DNA of 64,000 bases from Hymenolepis diminuta (taxonomy: Eukaryota; Platyhelminthes; Cestoda; Cyclophyllidea; Hymenolepididae): assembly GCA_900708905.1 (NCBI GenBank), contig CAADRB010000007.1:294146-358145 (forward strand). Reading direction: 5' to 3'. The notes beneath the pieces were generated by a model that saw only the letters and a list, made by a program, of their open reading frames with translations, had not been told where the DNA came from and did no database searches. Both the position numbers and the translations under genes were made by a program. Numbering within the stretch: position 1 is the stretch's first letter; the number at the start of each line of letters is the position of its first letter. Shown here in pieces: positions 27,010 through 39,000 of the stretch.

Positions 27010-27059
27010 AGAGTAAGCTTAAGAGAAGGGACATAGTCTAGCGAACAGCGAGTGAATAA

Positions 27060-30000
27060 TCACCGAGAGACGCAGCCGACTGCTGCGGGGTTTTCGGAAG
27101 GCATGAGAGGTTGCTGCTGGAAAGGTTCTGACGTATCTCCTTCCTGACCACAGCTAACAGCACCTACAAGACCGCCAGAGGCTACATATGTGAACAGAGT
27201 GGCGTGACGGTTTTGGACCATTCGCAGACATTCGGCAAGGAGAGACTTGTCCTGCTCCGTGGTTGCATGTTGGCATAGACCATGGATTAGGATTATTGCG
27301 GCACGGTAACGCTGAAGTGCCTATAAAATAGAAAAAACTAAAAATCAGGCACTTTGTACCACTCTAAGTACGTTGGAAGTGGAAGCATGTTAATCTAGCA
27401 AGCTCGCCAACCAATTATCAACACGCAGGACACCATGGGCGCAAAGAAGACCAGTAAGATCTAGGATTCGATATACAAAAACGGAACTCCATGGTGCTTG
27501 AGACCGGCTGTTTCATTCCACGGTGGTATAGTTTAATTTTCTTGGTCCGCCTTTCCAACTGTTATAAACTTCTATGCCCCTTCATTCCAATTACCATATC
27601 TAAAAGATGTTCCAAAATAATATATCTCAGAGCATTATATACATATTCACAAAAGAATCTTTACTCCATAATCTTAGAATGGATTTCAGTTTTAACTGTC
27701 TTGATTCGCCACAAATGCAAAAACTGCATCCACATCAAAGAATTTCGAACAATAAAACTTAGGTATTACGATGATTATTTACATACCGGAAACAAACAAA
27801 TTCAAGTTCTGATCCATTAAATAAAGTTGATATTCATTCGATAAGCTTATAATAAAACGTTTGGTGCGTCCTCTTTTTTACATTTTAATTCAAATAAGGA
27901 AATTTGTTGATTTTTTAACTCAGAAACAATCCCGTACATTATATGAAAGAGAGGAAGTGATCGAGATAAACAAATTTAATTGCAAGTTTTACTATTTAAT
28001 TGCTGTACAAAGCGGTTTACTGTAAAAGTACTCTGCCAATCGCAGCATTTTACTAATATGACTTAATGCTCCTAAACAGCTTGATAAAACTGATAAATCG
28101 CAAACTAAAGCATCAGAACCGCTGGTTAATTATAGCTAACAGTTATAATTCGAGTGAATTTTGGTCAAAGAAACGTCGAAACCTACTAACAATGTACACT
28201 GTGCATTTACAGATTCGTGTTAGGCATATATCTAGAATTATAAGATTTTAAGATTATGACAGCATCAATCCCACTACCGCAGCTATATAGCAGCATTGAG
28301 TATCTCAGTTAAAAATTTGCTAAATCTTATTGCCGAATGTCTACATGAATCCTTTACACCACTCCTTCCTATTATGATTGGATGTACCTCTCTTCTAGCA
28401 GTTACTCTCAAGCCTTTTACATAATAGCAGCACGTCTCTCTACCAATAGGTAGAACAGTCCTAAATTGTTTTCTAGCTCTTTTACAATATCAATGATAAA
28501 TGGGAATTATAGTCAAACTTGCCAGGCCGAGTTCTCCAATATAATCATCCATTTCAGCAGCAAAGCATTGATCCAGAGCATAATTGAAAATAAGTCTGTT
28601 GGCTGTGATTCGAGAGAGATGCCGACCAACAGGTTCTAGGAGGTCCTCTCGTCTTGAAAGTCTCCGAAGCTGACAGAGTCGGATAAAGCACCGATGATAG
28701 AGTGCGTTGCAGTCTTGCAAACCTGTGAGAGGGAAGAATGATGGTTAATTAAGGTTAGCAACGGAGAAATGAGTCATTGTTGACAAGTGGAGCGAGATGA
28801 CTTACGCTTTTTGGCAGTTGTTGTAGGTTGCATACGATTTTCTTCTACGGCCTTCTTCACCTGACCAAACACATATTCTAGGTAGTAGAGAATCCGCCGA
28901 TACAGCACCAATTGTTCAACGATTCTGTCAATAAAAAGGGCATTAGGTGTAAATTTAGCCTATTATAAGCAGAATACAATCAGATTAAACTATGCTTCCA
29001 TGAAAAAGCTACTGGCGAAACTGCGCAGTTCAATCGGGTAAATAGTGAGACAGATGAAAGAAACCAAATATGAAATCAAAGCACTAAATTAGTTCCGTTA
29101 CTCAATATTCAAGTATAATCTTGGTGTAAATCTCAAGAATCTGTGGGGAAAAATATCATATTATTGAAACAGCTCAAGTTATTGACACAGTTAAGAAAGT
29201 ACGGTGGTTAGAAAACCCATTTCTGTTCCATGAATAGCAGCTTAAGAAACATTTACATTTATATGACTCAGCGGTTAACATGATTTTTAGATATCAGAGG
29301 TCGCGAATTCGATATCCATCGATGCACACTCAATGATCGGAATGATCGACCGAAATGGTTCATTCTAGTTAATAAAGGATGGAGCAAAATTCGAGGCCTC
29401 ATGAGCGGGCGTGGTCCTGGGAATTGTTCACGTATAGATTCATCGACCGCCGTCACAAACGTCTGAACTTCATGCGGTAACTTCACAGGTAGACTGGGTG
29501 TTAGAGTAGTTTTGGGTGAAGGAATTTTGTAACAATCAAGGCTGACAGATTTCAAATTGTCAATTTTTATTGAAGAATTGATATTTCTAGAATCAATTTC
29601 TGCAAGCCCTGGTGACTTCCTCAGTGCTAGCCACTCTGTCTTTTCACGAGAAGGGAGTCAAGATTGGATGAGCAATGATGAAGGTAATTGTAGATAAGAA
29701 GTCCGACCATGATTTTACTAACTTAGGAGCCCAAATGAGTATACATAGATAGCTTAGAATAAATAAATCTATCACAATGGAGAAGTCTGCAAGTCGATTG
29801 GCGATAAAATCAACCATTTTGAGCACTTTTCTTTATCTTTCATAACGCCACTCACGAATAAAAATATGTGGACAAAAGTAGTTTTATAAGAATATGACGA
29901 CAAATGAACTAAGCTATAATCGAATAAGTGGTCTTAGAGTAACAGCACAATTACTCTTCTAGAATGTTTGGGTTACTTAAATCAGTAGCCATTTACAAAG

Positions 30001-33000
30001 AGTAGGAAAACATCCAAGTTAAATAACTCTTAGTTATCAGAGAGACTTAAACGCATTTCTTCAAAATAGTGAGGCGAAAGAATATATAATGAAGAAGAGA
30101 TTTTGAAAGAACTTGAAACATGGGCGAATTTCCATAACAAAAAATGCAAGACAAGTGTGCCATGAACGGATAATAAAGACAGTAAACATAACGATGTGAG
30201 TGTGAATAACAATTTGCACCCGCAGATCAATCTTCAAGTGGATACTGATTGATTATAAATTGGAATATCTTTGAAATCATTCATACAAGTGATTAAACTT
30301 CCACCTTTGATGCGAGAGCGACCAACCATATCGTTAAGAACGATCGAATAAGTGATGAAAAAGGATGAATAGCTCACCGTTCAGCTTCTGGAACCAATTT
30401 GAGCTTGGTGGTTGGTGGAACCTGAGCATCAGCCTCACCAGAAGGACTGGATGCCCTTGGAGGTGGAGAAGGAGTTACGGTTCCTTCTCCCTCTACTTTG
30501 GTGGTTGTGCAGTCTGTCAAAGCGGAGGCTCGACGCTCAGCCAACTCGGTGAGGAGTTCACATAATTCCAAGACCATTGTCATTGTCTCCATCTCCTTGT
30601 TGTGTTCCTGAATGTGATGTCGGAAATACTTGAAGTATAATTAGTACATGTGATCAATAATTTTTAAGTACATTAAGGGAAAGTGTGAGCAACATTTCTC
30701 TTGGGTAGGGGAGATCCATAGTATAACCTCTCTATAGATAAGTACAAATTGGAGCAGTAATTGAAGGAAAATGTTCCCCAGTAATCACCTTGGGAAAGGA
30801 AAAGAAATTCTGCAGCCTCCCCAATTGAGAAGCTAGAATTAGACTTTGGTCTCCTTTTCACCATTGTAGACGGTTGTAAGCACGACGATTTACCACTACA
30901 ATTAGCTACCACTACGCGACTGACAAATATGATAAGAGCAAAAAATCACTTTTAGCTAATGCATTTTCAACTTCAAACCATCTTATCTATGAATAAACGC
31001 AAGGTTGGGATGCAAATTTGTAATGGGTAGAATTAACCAATAGGCGCAGGGTTGCATAAACATTAACGTCGGTGGCGCAGCGGATAAACGCACTTTTTCT
31101 ATAAGACATCCTATAATGAATGCTTATTTATACCATACCTCCTACAACGGAAACAAAATCCTTAAGAGAATATACACCAAGAAAGAAATCAATTGACTAA
31201 TTCGTTTTCAAATGATCGAGTTGGAACTAAATTCAAATTCTAAAATTTGACGACACAGATCGTAATCTCAGCTTTAAAGTATGAAAGATTTCACAAGAAG
31301 ATACTGTTATTTATTTTGTGCATCATTGATTTAACTTTTCATTTCAAATAACAAAAGGAGTAGGAAACATACTATAACAAAGGAAATTAAAAACATCTAT
31401 CACATTCTATTTTCCTTATTCTAAAATACGAGCCGTGTAGGCGATAGCAATTAATAAAACCAGAATATTTAGATTAGTGTCTAAACTATTTCACCGTTGG
31501 TTAAAAGTGGTGAGCTGAAAACTGCAGGAAAACATGAATCATCCCGAATTTTTTTCGGTTCTGCAAATTTCATCATATTCCGCAAAATCATACGCGCGTG
31601 GATTACTCACCGCAGTTAAGTTCATAATTTGCACGATTGACATTGGTTGCGCGCAAACCAATCATAAATTCATCAAAATTAGGGAAGTCATCCCATTTAA
31701 ACTATGACTGAAGGAAGTTTGCTACGGAAAATATTAAAGCGGTCAGGATTAACTTTCAAACAAGGAAATGTCTTCAGGAAAGAAATAATTCATGTAAAAA
31801 AACTCCTGAAAAAAAATTTTCCATCAGTCAAAAGTGGCATTATAAGTTTCAAAAAATTTGGAGATCTAGTCCACATTTTCTTAATAATATAAAGTAAGGA
31901 AAGTGTTAACAGCAGTCTACTTGAGTAGAGGGGATGGTATTCTAATCACTCCGACAAAGTTAAACAGTGTGGCTGGCCATCCACATCACCTCATGTTCGC
32001 CAATGAACACTGATCTCATGATTTCTGACTTTGGCAGACGTAAACGATGACCGTTAAAGGCGACAATAAAGAACACCGTTTCCCAACACTCTTCTCGGAT
32101 AATAAGGAGATTATAAGAGTATTTTTATTAGGGAATTAGAGACATGACGGTGTATGACAATGAAAATAAAGTTTCATTCACAAAGAATACTAACCTCCAT
32201 TAGACGTTCGTCCACGATCTTATTTCCACCTGTAGTCGCCGCTGCATTAGCATTAACCTTCCTCGCTGCCTGCACTTGAACTAAAACAACACGGGAGAGA
32301 AAAAAGAGGAAACCATTAGGTACACACACTACAACAAACGCAGACAACACTGAGACTAAAATAAAAACCGAAATCCTAAATAGTGAACTGAAACTACCAC
32401 TACTACAGTAATCGGTATGTGCAAGAAAGGTAAGAACACATAGTTTAATTTGTTTGCTGTGGTTGGTTGATTTTCTACAGAAACTAAAAAGCGGATACAC
32501 ATGCTCGCACAAGCGGAGCTGAGCCGGGGTCGAGCAGAGTAGAAGCTGGGAGGTACGAACTGAGAGAGGCCAAACAACTTACCAGCTAGTAATTGAGCTG
32601 CCCTCTCAAAGGAGGTATAGCTCGCATCAGGTTCTGTTCGACTGCGTCTTAACTGCACAGTCTTCGTCTTTTCTGCAAATCAGCACCAGCAAATAGATAG
32701 AAAGTACTCAAGAGGGGAAATAAGAGCTAAATACTAGGCATCCATGGAGTATAAGTCACATAAGACGGACTAACATACCTTCTGTATCGGCGGGTTTCCT
32801 GTAGCCACCTTGTCCCTCTTCCTTCCCCCGGAGGGAACTCTCACTGGAGACCTGATGGATATGTGATTTCGCAGTTGGGATACCCGATTGATTAGAGGGT
32901 GATTTAATACCTACTGAATTGAGAAAAGAAGCCAATGAATTTAAGAGTACACTAGGATAAGATGTAAAGAAACTGAAGATAAACACTACGAACCTGAATG

Positions 33001-36000
33001 AGCGTTCACCCTAATCTGTCTTGATGATGACTTAGGATCAAACCCAAAGTGGGCTTCCACAGCCTAAGTGAAAGTAAATCGGTAATATTAAAAAATATAA
33101 GGTTCCGATTATCGGCTGATAAACTTACAGGTGATCGAAAACCACTTGCTGCTTTGCCATTGGAAATGGTGGTAGGGTTAAATTTACGAGGGATATGGGA
33201 TTTATCATCGACAGATGGCGACGCATAGATATTTTGATAAGCTCCTGATGAAATGGCATCACTGCGTCTTGGGAGCTGACTCCTAAATAAGAGTAGGAAA
33301 CAATCAGCATTGAAAGACAAGGTAATTATGGGGTAAATATCTTATGCAAACTGAGAATTATAAAAGGCTCAATTAAGGTAAGATCTGTAGTCTTAGGTAG
33401 TGGTGAGGAGAGTATTATAAGATTAAATCATGGTAATTAACTCCAAATCCATTTCATATAGTGAGTTGAAATGCACACGATCCATATGAAATGGCCTTAA
33501 AATTAGACGTTAATTCTAATTTTCCAAATATGCTTGCATTGTCTATCAGTAAGTCCGCAACGACAATAGAATCACGTTATCAGAATATTACCAAAAACTA
33601 ATTTCAGAAATTGTGACCTTCAGAATTGATGTTACATTATAAAAGACCACTATAATTATCATCTTAATTCACCTAATACGTAACTACATCATTCCTTAAC
33701 TCTCGAGCAAGAAAATTCGTCAACTTTCTAATGCATTCAGAAGTGTTTGGAACCACGCATCTCTTTCTCTGTCTGCCTCTCTGCTAAGAAGCTCCAATTC
33801 TGCCACCCTCTTTATTAGCAGACCCAGATGGCGTGGTTCAAATGAGTTCGCTTACCGTTGTAAACCCAGGCAAATGCAATGAAAGCAATGTAGAAAACGG
33901 TCTTGGCTAAAAAACCAGAATAAGAATGCTCCCCCCGCACCCCTCCTTTTCATCCTCTATTGAACTATTTTGCCATTTTGCCTGTTCAGATGCCATCCTA
34001 TGATTAAAACTTGTAAATTTTTTTGCATTATCATGGGCAATAATTATTAAAAGCATAATAACAAAACGCTTCAACTGAATCAAAAACGACAAGAGACAGA
34101 AATGTCTAAATATAATGGGACTCCCGATCCCAAACCAAGATTAGTTGAATGGGTGAATTTAAGAATACAACAAATAAATGGACTATTCTACATCAAGAAA
34201 TTTCTTAAAAGCAGTTACTACTTATTTTGCCCCTTTGATAAAATTGCTTATCAGAATTCAAATGCAAAACAAAACGCAGACACATACCATTTACAATCTT
34301 GGGAAGAGGGTGAAAGGACAGATTACAATCAAAAGTACAAGAAAATTAATAAAAAGCACTTACGGATGTTGTGGCGAAGGGCGAATACTACGATTGCGTA
34401 AAGCTTCTACAAAATGAAAATAACAAAAGACATTTCGGAAATTCTCTTAACACAAAGAAAACATTACGCTATAACAAAAAAACATACTAGTGGAAGCTGC
34501 TACACTTAAATTTACCAAAAAGAAAAGCAAAATTTATGATTCATTCAGGAGTCTGAGATGACATACAAACAAATTTAGTTGATCAAGAGATGCTTAAATT
34601 CGATCTTTTTCAGAATTAAAACTGCTATGGTTTGTGCATCTGCTTTCATTTTCTAACCTACTAGATTATGTAATAACCGGAAAATGTTTGACAGGGGTTT
34701 TGGGTTTCTTTTTATGATCATTATCCCCCAGTGATGCACTGGTGGCGTTAACCGCAAATAAGTCAGAGATCAGGAGATCGATGCCCATCGATGCCAATTC
34801 AGTGACTTGAATTAACAACTGCATTATAAAGGCATAGCACAAAGATAATTTCCCATCCGATTACCTCCAAGATGTCATATTTTTCAAAAGATTGAGCATC
34901 ACAAAGCACTTTCTTTCAATGCACACGTCTGACAAATCAAAGATCACGAGATCGATGTTCAACGATATTTATCCAGTGACCAAGATGGCTAAGCGCATTA
35001 GTTAATTCTGGCCAGCAAAAGAGGTAACACACAAGTTTGCTCCAGGATACCTTCCTCCTACACAAGTCAATTATTGTGAATATTTTCCATAATGGGTATG
35101 GAACAGAGTTATTCTTTAAATGAGCCTGGGAATAGCGACTGCTTATATTCTCCATTTTTCCATAGACATCCACAACGGGAACATCTATGCGAGTAGACGA
35201 TAACGTCCAGATTTATTCGGCAAGACGAAAACAGCTAATAAAAATTCATTCAACCGCCTTTAAAACACCGATACCTTAAGGTAATAAAAATTTCCTTTAC
35301 AAAATCAGTACTCATAAGCATTTCAGCGTCCAGTTATTTGAATGAGCAACTGCAAGACCGTGATCAGTCCATATTTCCCCAAAAATTCATTTACATCAAA
35401 CCGATTTCCATATTGTATACAAACCTCATGTTTGTCATATTGCCAAATCTCGCGTAATTTCCTTGATCATCAATCACACAATTTCAGTTTCCGTACATTC
35501 CCGGAAATGAATAGGTTTAGAAAACTAATATGATCACCAGTGTAAACAACAATTAATGATCCAACGATCGTCTTAGCTAACATTATAGAAAATCAAGATT
35601 AGTGTTGGAAAATACCACCTTCGATACTTTAGTGAGTAGTACTTATTACTAAGTGAAAATACCAGAAAACATCATGGTAAAAATCAATAATTAACATTGA
35701 ACAATTATTTCATGCCGAAGAAAAACGAAAAAAAATTAAATAATTTGAGTGCAAAACATCTCATTTTCATCCATTTGTTGAGGTTATCAAAAGAATGGCC
35801 AAATGGAAATTTCCTGGGAAGGCTAATGAAAGCAGAAAAATTTACAATTCATTTTATTCCGGGTTTGTGTACCGTCATTTCGATGTTGATAATACATTTT
35901 CTAGTACATTACGGTTAAGGAGAAAGGTGATAATATTTCAATTCATTTGACCAGATAGATAGAGCCTGCCAACGGTGAATAGTGAATGGACGACTAGAGA

Positions 36001-39000
36001 ATTTATAATAAAAACATAAAATAACTTACCATATTCATCATGACAATAATACCGACCTAAATAATACACAAACATGTGCCGTTTGAGCAAGAGACAGAAC
36101 TAAAATGTACGTCTGTTAAGAGTTAGATGTTACTAAATTGCTGATTGTTAATAAACATCCAGTATACACAAGTGACTAAAAGAGCTGATCTGCTCGCTTG
36201 CAAAATCAGAGATTGATCCCCATCGGTGGTTAAATCTGACTAGTAAAGAGGGAAGACGTGACAGAATTCGAACTTCTCGTTAGAAGTAATTGAAACTATT
36301 CCTATATGCTAATCAAGATGAACCTTGGCATGGTAATTACAAAAGTACTATTTGACAATAATGGTCAATACGGGAATAGTAGAATACGAGTTTCTCAACA
36401 AAGAAGGCCCTAAATCTACTAGATAACTAAGATATGAGTGTTAAAAATGTTCCCCCTCAGTGGACTTATGAACATAAAGGCACTTTAAAAATAAGACCAG
36501 ATCAGACTCAGATATTTCCTCTTAGAACTAATGATCTTAAAACTAACATGACATATCAACCTTTACCGAATGAGAACACCAAGAGTTAATTGGAATCACG
36601 TGCATATTAGACAATTGGAAATGGGAGAGTGGAGGAGTAGGAGGATGAATTTGAAGAGAAGGGGAAATTTTCCGGAACTGAACGAAAGCAACTCGGGTTG
36701 TAAAAAAAGATGAAATGTCATTGTGTGATCATTTGAAATGAGGGGGGCTTGAGTCAGTGCGTGTACCGTAAGTTACTATTACGAAATGCCACAACTAACA
36801 GCAGCATGTTTGGGTGTGACGTTTGAAACTCCAGGTGTGAGACCCATCCAGTGGCCAACTGCACTGACTAATTTCGACAACCAGAAATAAGAATACCTCT
36901 TAATACTGAGGAGGTTTAGTGTGAATCCATTTAAACGCTTATTTAAGAATTATTTTCCGACTAAATTTCCGTGGGTTGTTTATGACCAACAGTTATTATA
37001 GCCTGAATTATTGTTTTTTAATTGTTTTGTAGCCATCAAAAGACTGAAGTGGTCTTCAGACAATACTCCCCTTTTGAGCTCTAGTCGCCATACCTTTTCC
37101 CTGTCTCCACAGCTAGATCCTCATACATTTTTTTAATCATCTACCAACTCTAGCCATATATGCCCAGGCGTAATCTTCCTCCCGACCATACTCCGACATT
37201 TCTCGTTTCAAACAGACGTCTACCCAGCTCTCACCGATGAACTCCTACAATGAGATTATGCAGCTCTCTCTCAATGATAAGTCTTACTTAAGTGTCAACT
37301 TGAGTAAAAATTATGCTAATTTCTCACTATTTGTAGCGTGGTATTTAGTGACCTCTGCAGGTTTGAGGTTGCGGTTGAATCGATGAAGAAATAATGAAAT
37401 ATTAAGGGTGCTAATGATTGCAGCCTAAATGAAGAAAGCTTACCCATTCCATCACTTTCGACAATGACGTATCCTTCCAGGCTCTTATCCATCGCAGGTT
37501 GGAGCGGTTGAGCGGTCCTAGCAGGCTGATATCGACCAGGGATATTTGAAGCAAGAGGTCCAGGTTGTTGAAGCACTTCAGCAAGACATGGGTCCAGTAC
37601 GCCAAATCCCTGCGGACGCCTCATCTCACCCAGAAAGCTACTTCCACCCAGCCCATCTTCAATAAATTCATCTCCATCTTCTGTGGGAGTTAGAGAAGCC
37701 TCAGAAGAATCCTCTTCTTGAAGTAACTCATCATCCCCGATGTTTACGTCATCAAGGGGAGAGCGTGGAGGGGGTGGAGGAGGAGGCGGAAGCGGACCAG
37801 TTTTGGGAGTGCCTGAAGCACCCCCAATATGTCTTAGACGGCCCCTGCCCATGGCAGCTGTGGGCATGAGATCAGGAATATTGCTACGACATCGACCACG
37901 AGATGACCCTGGGATAGCGTTTGCGGAAGTTTGACGGTGGTGGGTGGTGAGGTGGTCGGTTGTTGTGCGACGAGGTCCGGCGTGACTGAAGGGCGAGGGA
38001 TTCGAAGAGGTTGAGATGCGAGGAACTCCTGAGGCTAGCGGACCGCCCCGTAACCGACGAACGGAACATGGGAGAGGTGGAACTGTGGCTGGTGTTTGGG
38101 GCACAAGATCTGAAAGAAAACGATGGACATTCCATTTTTAATACAGTACTGATCAAACAGTTTTGCAGAAAAAGAAGCAGTTTATTAAGGCTATCAGATA
38201 GAGCTAGAGAGCATACAAACCTGTTGGTAAATATGAGTCAACTGAGTTGTTACGGTTCTACATAAGGAAAAAAGGAACGCCAAAAACGTCAAATCAAAGT
38301 TCAAAATTTACTGCCTTCATCTTCTCTGTTCTGTTCATCTGTAGACTTCCAAAATTTAGCAAAAGCTCTTTCGAGAATATCTTCAGGTTAGTTAGAAAGT
38401 TCATCATAGGATGTAGAACACAATTGCATACAACATCTTGAAGTTCCAATGAATCAAAACTCTAGAATAGAGCAAAAGTGCCTGTCACCTAAAATATTTT
38501 ATTCTAAAAGTGTTAAGATGGGGAAAATTGAACAGAAACAGATAGCTCTACTGTCTCATCTCTCGTTCAATGAGATGTTGTTGCTTGGTAAATTTCTAGT
38601 CGCCTAATCAAATCCTGGCATTCAACAATCTGTATGTTGTTGTCAGCACTTTTGCCTTAGAGATTATTTTTTATCAAAGTATACATATTTTACTAAATAG
38701 TCGGCTTGATCATAAGACACCATTAACATTCAGTAAATTAAATCAATTAATTAGAAGTTTAAGATATCGCGAACATTAACTCACTCAAATGGGATCAAAT
38801 GATAAAGTTAAACTTTGGAAGAGTGGAGTATATCACTGAGAGAACGAATAACCCAATGATTCCAGAATTCAAACAAAGTATGAACCTTCATGGCCTTTAT
38901 CGATTTCTATTTGAAATCCTTCCCGTTTAAACCCTTAGTGGATTATTCCTGCTTTCTAATGAGCTTTTCGTGGTGTCATGAGTAATACTAATAACAGCGT

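Larger units (their letters stand above)
17408..27059. other. Intergenic region between S6K 5' end and ULK 3' end
   Basis: Between the start codon of the S6 kinase and the stop codon of ULK, both on the minus strand, so it should hold the S6K promoter and the ULK 3' UTR. Mostly A+T-rich with no recognisable gene. Exceptions listed separately are a tRNA-like repeat copy (about 22660-22775), a GC-richer patch with two CCAAT boxes (about 25390-25510) and small plus-strand open frames at 25528-25758, 26528-26809 and 26854-27009. A CA/TG-type microsatellite lies near 24581-24609. The 131-codon frame at 24370-24765 runs through that microsatellite and is not supported. Confidence 0.6.
34407..37443 (-). 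other. ULK intron 8 (3.0 kb) with three repeat copies
   Basis: Separates the LIR exon from the 43-nt exon. Contains tRNA-like repeat copies at about 34735-34875, 34925-35050 and 36185-36260. The small plus-strand frames here (for example 35697-35918) have no recognisable similarity. A further exon of matching phase cannot be excluded but is not needed. Confidence 0.7.

Noticed and set aside
29268..29555. 95-codon minus-strand frame between EAT-domain exons of ULK
   Set aside because: Flanking exons join directly in phase (CG|A) with matching homology, and the frame reads through a tRNA-like repeat copy.
33125..33310. Alternative frame ([15 protein letters not shown]) in the ULK exon 33282-33129
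   Set aside because: Only the [13 protein letters not shown] frame fits the phases of both neighbouring exons and closes the complete coding sequence.
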